From: Oscillospiraceae bacterium
Lineage (GTDB): Bacteria > Bacillota > Clostridia > Oscillospirales > UBA929
NCBI GenBank assembly: GCA_031271525.1
Contig: JAISVO010000064.1
Span: forward strand, 1-5,206
DNA length: 5,206 nt
Reading direction: 5' to 3'
The position numbers were made by a program, and so were the translations under genes. Position 1 is the stretch's first letter. Every line of letters starts with the position of its first letter. Positions 1 through 5,206 of this stretch are shown here, one piece after another. The notes beneath the pieces were generated by a model. That model made no database searches. It saw nothing but the letters and a program-made list of their open reading frames with translations, and was not told where the DNA came from.

Positions 1-327
1 ACGGGAATCAACGAGAGTACCCAACTGGTGGGAGATATCGCAAGGAGCTCGGAGGAACAGAGCCTTGGGATTACGCAGATCAACAAGGGAATTGACCAAG
101 TAGCGCAGGTCATCCAGCAGAACAGTGCCACGGCGGAAGAGAGCGCCGCCGCGAGCGAGGAGATGAGCGGTCAGTCCATCATGCTGGAGGAGCTGATCGC
201 GCAGTTCAAGCTCAAAGACGACGGCAGTCATAAGCGGATTCCGGCCGGCGGAGCGGCCACGAGGAGGCAGATCGCGATGCCGGAGAAGACGTCCTATAAC
301 GCGAACGGGGACTTCGGAAAGTACTAA
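1..327 (+). CDS. Methyl-accepting chemotaxis protein, C-terminal part (5' end outside window)
   Basis: This is the last 108 residues of a chemoreceptor. The frame is open to the left edge, so the gene begins upstream and the in-frame ATG at 28 is internal. What remains is the descending C-terminal helix of the cytoplasmic signalling hairpin, including a methylation region with two glutamate pairs (…TAEES… and …ASEEMS…), the substrates of the CheR methyltransferase and CheB methylesterase in this family. A variable polar linker follows (DDGSHKRIPAGGAATRRQ), then the terminal motif IAMPEKTSYNANGDFGKY. The first 73 residues match the downstream receptor at 61 positions by hand alignment, identifying it as a tandem paralogue. 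Its ligand cannot be judged because the sensory domain is missing. A terminator follows 8 bases after the stop, so it is probably not cotranscribed with the next receptor. Confidence 0.95.
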   Translation, partial: TGINESTQLVGDIARSSEEQSLGITQINKGIDQVAQVIQQNSATAEESAAASEEMSGQSIMLEELIAQFKLKDDGSHKRIPAGGAATRRQIAMPEKTSYNANGDFGKY

Positions 328-335
328 AAATTAGC

Positions 336-373
336 AAAGTACGGGTAGTTGAGCAACTACCCGTACTTTTTTT
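336..373 (+). terminator. Rho-independent terminator of the first chemoreceptor gene
   Basis: A perfect 15-bp stem (336-350 pairing with 355-369) closes on a 4-nt loop GAGC. A run of seven T (367-373) overlaps the base of the 3' arm. It begins 8 bases after the TAA stop. Because the left arm starts with A residues and the right arm ends with T residues, it could also work weakly in the opposite direction, but there is no minus-strand gene nearby to need it. Confidence 0.95.
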
Positions 374-393
374 GCGAAAAAAGTCACAAATTG

Positions 394-422
394 TAGACAA
401 GCCGAATGGATTGTGCTATAAT
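394..422 (+). promoter_or_regulatory. SigA-type promoter for the complete chemoreceptor gene
   Basis: A -35 box TAGACA (394-399, five of six to TTGACA) is separated by 17 bp from a perfect -10 box TATAAT (417-422), which is preceded by TGC (414-416), an extended -10 element. The start of transcription would be near 429, giving a leader of roughly 28 nt before the ATG at 457. This is a housekeeping-type promoter. The sigma-28 (SigD/FliA) pattern that often drives chemotaxis genes is not evident here. Confidence 0.85.
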
Positions 423-456
423 CACAGTATCCGATTGATTAAGGGGAGGGTTCGCC

Positions 457-2271
457 ATGAAAAACTTGCGTATCTCGCAAAAACTTTTTGTAGGGTTTCT
501 CGTCGTCACCCTGCTGTCCGTCCTGCTGGCCGGACTGGGCATCTTCTCAAACACATCCATCAACGGGGACTACACCTATCTCTTGGAGGGTCCGATTGAG
601 CGGGAAAGGTACCTGCGGGACCTGCAGTACCAATTCACCATGATGCGGTACCGCACCGCGAACTACATCATGAACAGCGGGGACGCGGAGTACATCACCA
701 ATACGGCGGCGGTCCAGTTCAGCGACGCCTACGCCATTGTCGACCAGAACCTCACCGCGTATGTCGCGAGCTGCGAGAATGCCACCGGGACCGACCCCGC
801 AGTCATTCAAGGGCTTGTCAGCAACGCGGACCAACTAGACACCATGCTGACCCAATATATCGCGATGTCCGAGATCACCAAGCAGCTGTCGATTGAGGGG
901 GACGCCAAAGTCGCGGACGCCTCGCTGAAAGACGCCATTCCGCTGACGACTGAAATCAACACGCTGATCGGAGAGATGCTGATCCCGTCGATTGATTTGG
1001 TCCGCAGCGAGTCGGAGAGGATGGACGCCGCCGCAAATATCCTGACGATCGTCCTCATCGCGGTGACGGTCATCTGTGTGGTCATCTCGATCGCCCTCGC
1101 CCTTTACATATCCGGATCGATCAGCAAACCCCTCACCGTGATCAAAGACGCCCTGCATCGTCTGGGGACCTCCGGCGAACTCAAAATGAACGAAGAGGAC
1201 CGGGTGATGATCGGCAAGTACGGCAAATACGAAGATGAGATCGGGCAGGTGATCCGGAACACTGTCCTGTTCGTGGATCGTATAGTCGAGGTAAGCCGGG
1301 AACTGGAAGAGGTGAGCGAGGGCGACCTGACGCTGGACATCGTCCCGCTGTCGGAGCGGGATACGATGGGCAACGCCCTGCATAAGATGGTGATGAGCCT
1401 TGGCGATATGTTCACGGAGATTCGCCGATCCACCCTTGAGGTGGCGAACGAGGCAAAGCAATTGGCCGACGGTTCGCAGACGCTGGCGCAGGGATCGACC
1501 GAGCAGGCGGCGTCGATCGAGCAGCTCTCCAGCTCAATCGCGGAGATTGCAAACAAGACCCAGCAGAGCGCCGCGATGGCGGACCAAGCGGCGGTCCTCG
1601 CGAACACCATCAAGGGGAACGCCGAAAAGGGAAGCCTCCAGATGGGTGAGATGATGAGCGCCGTGAAGGAGATTAACACGGCTAGCCACAACATCAGCAA
1701 GGTCATCAAAGCGATTGAGGACATTGCGTTCCAGACCAATATCTTGGCGCTCAACGCCTCGGTGGAGGCGGCGCGCGCCGGACAGCACGGAAAGGGCTTT
1801 GCCGTCGTCGCCGAGGAGGTGCGAAACCTCGCGACCAAGAGTTCGGATGCCGCCCATGATACCGGCGCGCTGATCGCGAACTCGATCGAAAAAGCGGAGC
1901 TGGGCGCGCGGATCGCCGGGGAGACATCCGCCAGCCTGACCGAGATTGTCGCCGGGATCAACGAAAGTAGCCAGCTTGTCGGGGAAATCGCGAAGAGCTC
2001 GGAAGAACAGCGGCTCGGCATAGCGCAGATCAACAAGGGGATCGACCAAGTGGCGCAGGTGATTCAGCAGAACAGCGCCACCGCCGAGGAGAGCGCCGCT
2101 GCGAGCCAGCAGATGAGCAGTCAGTCCCACATGCTGGAGGAAATGATCGACCAGTTCAAACTCAAGGACGAGAAAGCCAAGAAGGGGTTCGGCGGTCCTT
2201 CTCCCAAACGGCCTATTGCGATGCCGGAGAAAACGGAGTATACTGCAAACGGGGACTTCGGGAAGTATTGA
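457..2271 (+). CDS. Methyl-accepting chemotaxis protein (transmembrane chemoreceptor, full length)
   Basis: A 604-residue inner-membrane chemoreceptor that should sense an external signal and control CheA kinase through CheW. Residues 10-30 form the first membrane helix. Residues 31-194 form an extracellular, mostly helical region of about 160 residues consistent with a four-helix-bundle sensor. Residues 195-218 form the second membrane helix. A HAMP domain follows (SKPL at 223, DEIG at 260-263), then what looks like a second HAMP unit (EGDLT, DTMG at 302-305). The signalling hairpin runs from about 310 to 571. Its conserved tip spans 421-459 (EDIAFQTNILALNASVEAAR then GKGFAVVAEEVRNLA), where CheA and CheW bind. 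Candidate methylation pairs include E544-E545 and Q551-Q552; the QQ pair would need deamidation before methylation. The start is supported by AAGGGGAGG at 441-449, 7 nt upstream. The C-terminal motif matches the upstream paralogue. The ligand is unknown. Confidence 0.97.
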   Translation: MKNLRISQKLFVGFLVVTLLSVLLAGLGIFSNTSINGDYTYLLEGPIERERYLRDLQYQFTMMRYRTANYIMNSGDAEYITNTAAVQFSDAYAIVDQNLTAYVASCENATGTDPAVIQGLVSNADQLDTMLTQYIAMSEITKQLSIEGDAKVADASLKDAIPLTTEINTLIGEMLIPSIDLVRSESERMDAAANILTIVLIAVTVICVVISIALALYISGSISKPLTVIKDALHRLGTSGELKMNEEDRVMIGKYGKYEDEIGQVIRNTVLFVDRIVEVSRELEEVSEGDLTLDIVPLSERDTMGNALHKMVMSLGDMFTEIRRSTLEVANEAKQLADGSQTLAQGSTEQAASIEQLSSSIAEIANKTQQSAAMADQAAVLANTIKGNAEKGSLQMGEMMSAVKEINTASHNISKVIKAIEDIAFQTNILALNASVEAARAGQHGKGFAVVAEEVRNLATKSSDAAHDTGALIANSIEKAELGARIAGETSASLTEIVAGINESSQLVGEIAKSSEEQRLGIAQINKGIDQVAQVIQQNSATAEESAAASQQMSSQSHMLEEMIDQFKLKDEKAKKGFGGPSPKRPIAMPEKTEYTANGDFGKY

Positions 2272-2277
2272 GCAAGC

Positions 2278-2315
2278 CAAAACCGGACGGGTCATCCCCG
2301 CCCGGTTTTGTTTTT
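2278..2315 (+). terminator. Rho-independent terminator after the complete chemoreceptor gene
   Basis: The left arm 2278-2291 pairs with the right arm 2297-2310 around a 5-nt loop, with a single A·C mismatch (2287 with 2301) in an otherwise 14-position GC-rich stem. Five T follow (2311-2315). It begins 6 bases after the TGA stop. The T run ends directly before the ribosome binding site of the next gene, so it separates the receptor from that gene or acts as a leaky attenuator. Confidence 0.85.
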
Positions 2316-2316
2316 G

Positions 2317-2322
2317 AAGGGG
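2317..2322 (+). promoter_or_regulatory. Ribosome binding site of the ASKHA-domain gene, abutting a terminator
   Basis: AAGGGG lies 7 nt before the ATG at 2330 and settles that start over the overlapping frames that begin at 2268 and 2308. Only one base separates it from the terminator's T run, leaving no room for a promoter between hairpin and start codon. Confidence 0.8.
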
Positions 2323-2329
2323 ATTTACG

Positions 2330-3439
2330 ATGGAATGCAGGGGGAAGTGCTTGGAATGCGGACGGTGCGGGAACGCGCCTATCCTTACGTCCTATGCGGA
2401 CAGGGGGATTCCTTTGGAGCCCCGCCCGGGGTTTGGCGTTGCGGTGGACTTAGGGACCACCAGCGTGGTGATGGCACAACTCGACCTCACGACAGGACGG
2501 ACGCTGGCGCGGCACAGCTTCCTCAACCCGCAGCGCAGGTTTGGGGCAGACGTACTGTCCCGGATACAGGCCGCAAACAACGGCGCGGCGGAAGAGCTGC
2601 GGAAGAGTATCGCCGACGGGATATGGTCGGGCCTTGCCGTGTTGCAGGAATCCTGCGGCGGCGCGGCGGAGATTGTGGTTGCCTGCAATACTGTGATGGC
2701 GCATTTACTTTTGGGCGTGTCCTGCGAGAGCTTGGGAGCCGCCCCTTTTAAGCCTACCTATACGTTGAAAGAAAGCTATGCATTCGGCGAGGTCTTCAGC
2801 ACGGACCATCCCGGTACGGTGCGGATTGTACCGTGGTTTAGCGCTTTCGTCGGCGGCGATATCGCCGCCGGGTTATTGCATATCGGGAGCAAAAGTCCTT
2901 ACCTGCTGATCGACCTTGGTACCAATGGGGAACTGGCGAGGTTTGACGGCGGCAAGCTGACCGTTACCGCGGCGGCGGCGGGTCCGGCGTTTGAGGGTTC
3001 GGGGAAGCCGGGTGGCGCTTCCAAGGTTCTGGACGACCTCGCGTCCCTGCTTCGCCGAGGGCTATTGGACGAGACAGGACGGGTTGCGGACGGAGCGGGT
3101 TATACCCAGCGGGAGATCCGGGACTTGCAGTTTGCGAAGTCGGCGGTCCGTTCGGGCTTTGAGATTCTGACGGACGGCAAAAACCCCGGCGTCGTCTACC
3201 TCGCCGGAGGGATGGGGCAGGCGATGAACCCTGAAAGCGCCGTCGCTGTCGGGCTGCTTCCGCCGGACTTAACCGTTCGGGCGGCGGGCAACGCGTCCCT
3301 CGGCGGCGCTGTCCGGCTGCTTCTGGCCCCAATGGCGTCCGGCACGGCGCTGCGGAGCTTATTCGGGAACGTCACCATGAGGAACTTGGCGGATCATCCG
3401 GATTTTGAAGGGTTATTTATAAAACACATGTCTTTTTGA
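2330..3439 (+). CDS. ASKHA-domain protein, RACo/DUF4445-type corrinoid-activator homologue without ferredoxin domain
   Basis: The 369-residue product has the actin-like ATPase fold of reductive activators of corrinoid proteins (RACo). Visible motifs are AVDLGTTS (phosphate-binding loop, 38-45), NPQRRFGADVLSRI in the middle domain, LIDLGTNGE (193-201), AGPAFEGSG (217-225), YTQREIRDLQFAKSA, LAGGMG (291-296) and GNASLGGA (320-327). In the known family, ATP hydrolysis drives low-potential reduction of Co(II) to Co(I) in a corrinoid protein, with electrons from an N-terminal [2Fe-2S] ferredoxin domain. That domain is absent. Instead there is a short leader with Cys at 3, 7, 10 and 13 (CX3CX2CX2C), which could bind an Fe-S cluster or another metal; this is inference. 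No corrinoid protein or methyltransferase gene is in the window, so the partner is unknown. No signal peptide or membrane segment is seen, so it should be cytoplasmic. The 3' end overlaps the convergent glycosyltransferase gene by 23 bp. Confidence 0.85.
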   Translation: MECRGKCLECGRCGNAPILTSYADRGIPLEPRPGFGVAVDLGTTSVVMAQLDLTTGRTLARHSFLNPQRRFGADVLSRIQAANNGAAEELRKSIADGIWSGLAVLQESCGGAAEIVVACNTVMAHLLLGVSCESLGAAPFKPTYTLKESYAFGEVFSTDHPGTVRIVPWFSAFVGGDIAAGLLHIGSKSPYLLIDLGTNGELARFDGGKLTVTAAAAGPAFEGSGKPGGASKVLDDLASLLRRGLLDETGRVADGAGYTQREIRDLQFAKSAVRSGFEILTDGKNPGVVYLAGGMGQAMNPESAVAVGLLPPDLTVRAAGNASLGGAVRLLLAPMASGTALRSLFGNVTMRNLADHPDFEGLFIKHMSF

Positions 3440-4571
3440 TTTCTACATAACGATCGTGGGCGCGCTTGACCAGCTTCTCCCACGGCAAATAGACCTGCTC
3501 CGCAGCCGCTTGGGAAATCCGCTGATGCCGGGCGGGGTCGCGGAACGCGTCCTTCACCCCATCGGCGACGCTCTCCGGCGTTTCCTCGGAGTAGAAGCCG
3601 TTGATGCCGTCCTCGATGATCTCGGCGGTTGAGCTGCCCCGCACCACAAGGGACGGACAGGCGCACGCGGCGGCTTCCAGTACGGTGAGCGGCGCGTTAT
3701 CGTAGACCGATGGGAGGATGAAGAGGTCCGCCCGGGTGTAGTACGCCCGCAGTTCCTCCCGATCGGTAATCCGCCCGGTGAAGCGCACCATACCGCTTAA
3801 CCCTTTATCCTCAACCAGTTTTTGCGCCTTGCCAAGGTCCTCGCCGTCGCCGACAAAGAACATCCGGAAGTCGAACCCGCCCTTGCGGAGAACCTCCAGC
3901 GCGTCAATTGTGATTCCGATCCCCTTATACATCATCATCCGGCAGACACAGATCAACACGGGAACCTTCCCGGGCAGGTTGTATTTGCGGTTGATACCCG
4001 CGAGGCGTTCGGGATCGGCGGGGCGCTGCGGGAAATCCGTGGCGTTTGGCATAACAATATAGCTGCCCTTATAACCCCGGGAAATCAGGTGCTCGCCGGT
4101 ACCCCGGCTGACCGCCCACACCTCGTCGGCCTTCGCGATATTGCTGTAGGCGAAGCGCTCGATACGCCGCTGGAGCGGTTTTGTGGGGACGGCGCAGGCG
4201 ATGTCATAGTCCCATTTTGTGTGCTGGGTGAAGACCACCGGGATATGAAGGGCGCGGCGGAGCCGGGACGCGATCGTCATTGAAACGAAGGGGCTGTGGG
4301 CGTGGATGAGTCCGATCTCCATTTCGGCGAACAGCCGCCGAAGCTTTGGCATATACGGAAGTCCGGCGCGGTACTCGTGGTACGGCAGTCCGACCGAAGA
4401 AAACCCATAGAACCGGAACGGGTAATCATACCGCACTTTGGGCATACGCGGCGCAACGACAAGCACCTTCCCATACCCGCCCTCTTGCAGCGCTTTCGCG
4501 TATCCCAATGCGCAGCGGCTCACGCCATCCACCATCGGCGGGAACGAATCGGTGATAATCGCGACGTTCAT
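3417..4571 (-). CDS. Glycosyltransferase family 4 (GT-B fold, retaining)
   Basis: The 384-residue product spans a complete two-domain GT-B enzyme. The N-terminal acceptor domain opens with the typical IITDSFPPMVDGVS (residues 5-18), then LIHAHSPF (88-95) and VFTQHTKWDYDI (113-124). The C-terminal nucleotide-sugar domain has the R211…K216-G217 pair, FVGDGED (239-245) and LPSVYDNAPLTVLEAAA. The usual E-X7-E motif reads D291-X7-E299, a conservative change at the first acid. There is no signal peptide or membrane helix, so it is probably cytoplasmic or peripheral on the membrane. The family transfers a sugar from a nucleotide- or lipid-activated donor. The overall look is close to enzymes that glucosylate diacylglycerol or build envelope polysaccharide, but neither donor nor acceptor can be read from sequence. 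GAAGGGGG at 4578-4585 supports the ATG, 6 nt away. It appears monocistronic, with no clear terminator beyond its stop. Confidence 0.93.
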   Translation of the reverse strand: MNVAIITDSFPPMVDGVSRCALGYAKALQEGGYGKVLVVAPRMPKVRYDYPFRFYGFSSVGLPYHEYRAGLPYMPKLRRLFAEMEIGLIHAHSPFVSMTIASRLRRALHIPVVFTQHTKWDYDIACAVPTKPLQRRIERFAYSNIAKADEVWAVSRGTGEHLISRGYKGSYIVMPNATDFPQRPADPERLAGINRKYNLPGKVPVLICVCRMMMYKGIGITIDALEVLRKGGFDFRMFFVGDGEDLGKAQKLVEDKGLSGMVRFTGRITDREELRAYYTRADLFILPSVYDNAPLTVLEAAACACPSLVVRGSSTAEIIEDGINGFYSEETPESVADGVKDAFRDPARHQRISQAAAEQVYLPWEKLVKRAHDRYVEIKKTCVL

Positions 4572-4597
4572 CCTATACCCCCTTCATGAATGAACCC

Positions 4598-4626
4598 ATT
4601 ATACAACAGAACCATCCGCTTGTACA
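4598..4626 (-). promoter_or_regulatory. SigA-type promoter for the glycosyltransferase gene
   Basis: On the minus strand, a perfect -10 TATAAT (4598-4603) lies 17 bp from TGTACA (4621-4626, four of six to the -35 consensus). The start of transcription would be near 4591, giving a leader of about 20 nt that contains the ribosome binding site. The -35 box is itself a TGTACA palindrome. No operator is evident. Confidence 0.65.
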
Positions 4627-4651
4627 GGGGATACCATAAAATAACGATTAG

Positions 4652-4890
4652 GAAGGTGAAGTCCGGCGGTTGATTTACACCACCAACGCGGTGGAAGGGT
4701 TCCACAGGATGCTGCGTACGTTCACCAAGACCAAGGTGATTTACCCCACCGACGACTCGCTGCGTAAATCCATTTATCTTTCAATACAGGATGTCAGCAG
4801 GTAATGGACGATGCCGACCCGAATTTGGGCGTCATGCATGATTGAGTAGCTGATGATTTTTTTGAAGACCGGCTCAAAGATTTGAAGACA
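4652..4890 (+). pseudogene. IS256-family (Mutator-type) transposase remnant, C-terminal end, decayed
   Basis: Translation from 4652 gives RRLIYTTNAVEGFHRMLR, then FTKTK, then DDSLRKSIYLSIQDVSR, the conserved C-terminal block of IS256-family DDE transposases. The Glu of the YTTNxxE motif (4694-4696) is probably the third catalytic acid. The 5' part is missing: a TAG stop (4649-4651) directly precedes the match and nothing upstream resembles the rest of the enzyme, usually about 400 residues. Beyond an in-frame TAA (4802-4804), probably replacing a lysine, the same frame continues as WTMPTRIW. After a TAG (4847-4849), where the family usually has Gln, it reads LMIF. It then shifts frame in a run of seven T (4857-4863) to resume as EDRLKDL. 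Two stops, one frameshift and the 5' truncation make this a dead element. It lies 80 bp upstream of the divergent glycosyltransferase gene. Confidence 0.85.
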
Positions 4891-5117
4891 GCGCAAGCGA
4901 TACATCGCGGGACACTACCCCGCACCCCGAGGTTTTCCGCTGGGGACTTACCGGCAGATAAGCAAAAACCGCAAGGCTATTTCACTTTACGGTCTGTTGT
5001 TTAAGCCGCAGCATGCATCGAGTTGATCCTCATCGCTGCTCTGTTTATACCGCAATCATAATATTCCAGAATCAATGGACGATTATACCACTTACACGGG
5101 GTGAACAACACTCCTAG
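4891..5117. other. Unassigned stretch between two transposase remnants
   Basis: No convincing gene is visible on either strand. A minus-strand extended -10 sequence, TGG followed by TATAAT (5082-5090), lacks a good -35 box at normal spacing and leads into no recognisable reading frame. A short frame continuing from the IS256 remnant runs to a TAA near 5003 with no resemblance I recognise. GACACTACC at 4911-4919 resembles the outer tip of some IS256-family inverted repeats and may mark the right end of that element. Confidence 0.4.
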
Positions 5118-5206
5118 CTACTGATTGATGCGATTATTTTTGCTTTGGACAGCATTTCATCTTCCGATGTTTCTGGTTGGTTTTCTCATGATGGATACCA
5201 GCTACC
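5118..5206 (+). pseudogene. Probable IS630/Tc1-like transposase C-terminal fragment, running off the right edge
   Basis: From 5118 an open frame reads LLIDAIIFALDSISSSDVSG and then WFSHDGYQL to the edge of the window. The spacing pattern AI-x2-AL-x2-I-x3-D-x2-GWF-x-H-x-GY resembles the extreme C-terminus of IS630-family DDE transposases. A TAG (5115-5117) lies directly upstream, and the residues before it do not show the proline- and asparagine-rich block with the catalytic Glu expected earlier in such enzymes. It therefore looks like an isolated fragment rather than a gene. Only about 29 codons are available and the assignment rests on recalled family resemblance. A chance open frame or a fragment of another transposase is possible. 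Confidence 0.35.

Noticed and set aside
372..599. A 75-codon plus-strand frame across the promoter and start of the complete receptor gene
   Set aside because: It begins upstream of the predicted transcription start, lacks a ribosome binding site, and its protein shows no resemblance beyond a frame-shifted receptor sequence.
2216..2244. Promoter-like TTGCGA-17 bp-TATACT inside the 3' end of the complete receptor gene
   Set aside because: Only a four-of-six -35 box, the bases are fixed by conserved codons of the tail motif, and a strong terminator follows. It could still feed readthrough into the ASKHA gene but is not strong enough to list.
1104..2295. Long minus-strand open frames (310 and 253 codons) opposite the complete chemoreceptor gene
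   Set aside because: They lie wholly antisense to an unmistakable MCP domain, have no family motifs and reflect GC-rich codon bias on the coding strand.
2308..2751. A 147-codon plus-strand frame overlapping the ASKHA gene
   Set aside because: Its ATG lies inside the terminator, it has no ribosome binding site, and the other frame carries all the RACo-type motifs.
3419..3438. Imperfect palindrome AAAACACATGTCTTTT near the convergent gene ends, considered as a bidirectional terminator
   Set aside because: It has no loop and too little GC to form a terminator hairpin.
3778..4589. Plus-strand open frames (94, 153, 97 and 69 codons) opposite the glycosyltransferase gene
   Set aside because: All are antisense to a complete GT4 enzyme and show no domain or supported start.
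5115..5206. Short minus-strand frame at the right edge ending in a TAG near 5115
   Set aside because: Only 23 codons after a stop, with no recognisable similarity; the plus-strand frame there has the better transposase-like pattern.

Overview
The window looks like chromosomal DNA from a motile, moderately GC-rich member of the Bacillota, most likely a clostridium. The basis is indirect: purine-rich Shine-Dalgarno sites 6 to 7 nt from each start, SigA-type promoters, U-tract hairpin terminators, Firmicutes-style chemoreceptor tails (…GDFGKY), a RACo-like ASKHA protein and an IS256-type transposase remnant. No species can be named.

Layout. Positions 1-327 hold the 3' end of a methyl-accepting chemotaxis protein (MCP), closed by a strong terminator at 336-373. 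A consensus-like promoter at 394-422 then starts a second, complete MCP (457-2271, 604 aa) whose signalling tail is closely related to the first, so these are tandem paralogues with separate transcription. A second terminator (2278-2315) abuts the ribosome binding site of a 369-aa ASKHA-domain protein of the corrinoid-activator (RACo/DUF4445) type (2330-3439). It lacks the usual ferredoxin domain but has four cysteines within its first 13 residues. It converges with, and overlaps by 23 bp, a minus-strand GT4 glycosyltransferase gene (3417-4571) that has its own promoter at 4598-4626. From about 4640 to the right edge the sequence is more AT-rich and carries no intact gene. It holds a decayed, 5'-truncated IS256-family transposase end (about 4652-4890), an unassigned stretch, and a short open frame at the right edge resembling an IS630-type transposase C-terminus.

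The genes do not form one pathway. The two receptors belong to chemotaxis, the ASKHA protein probably to redox activation of a corrinoid or related metalloprotein encoded elsewhere, and the glycosyltransferase to envelope glycolipid or polysaccharide synthesis. I see no CRISPR array, tRNA, rRNA, riboswitch or recognisable defence system. The points most worth a second look are the receptors' shared C-terminal motif, the cysteine leader of the ASKHA protein, and the terminator that sits directly against that gene's ribosome binding site.
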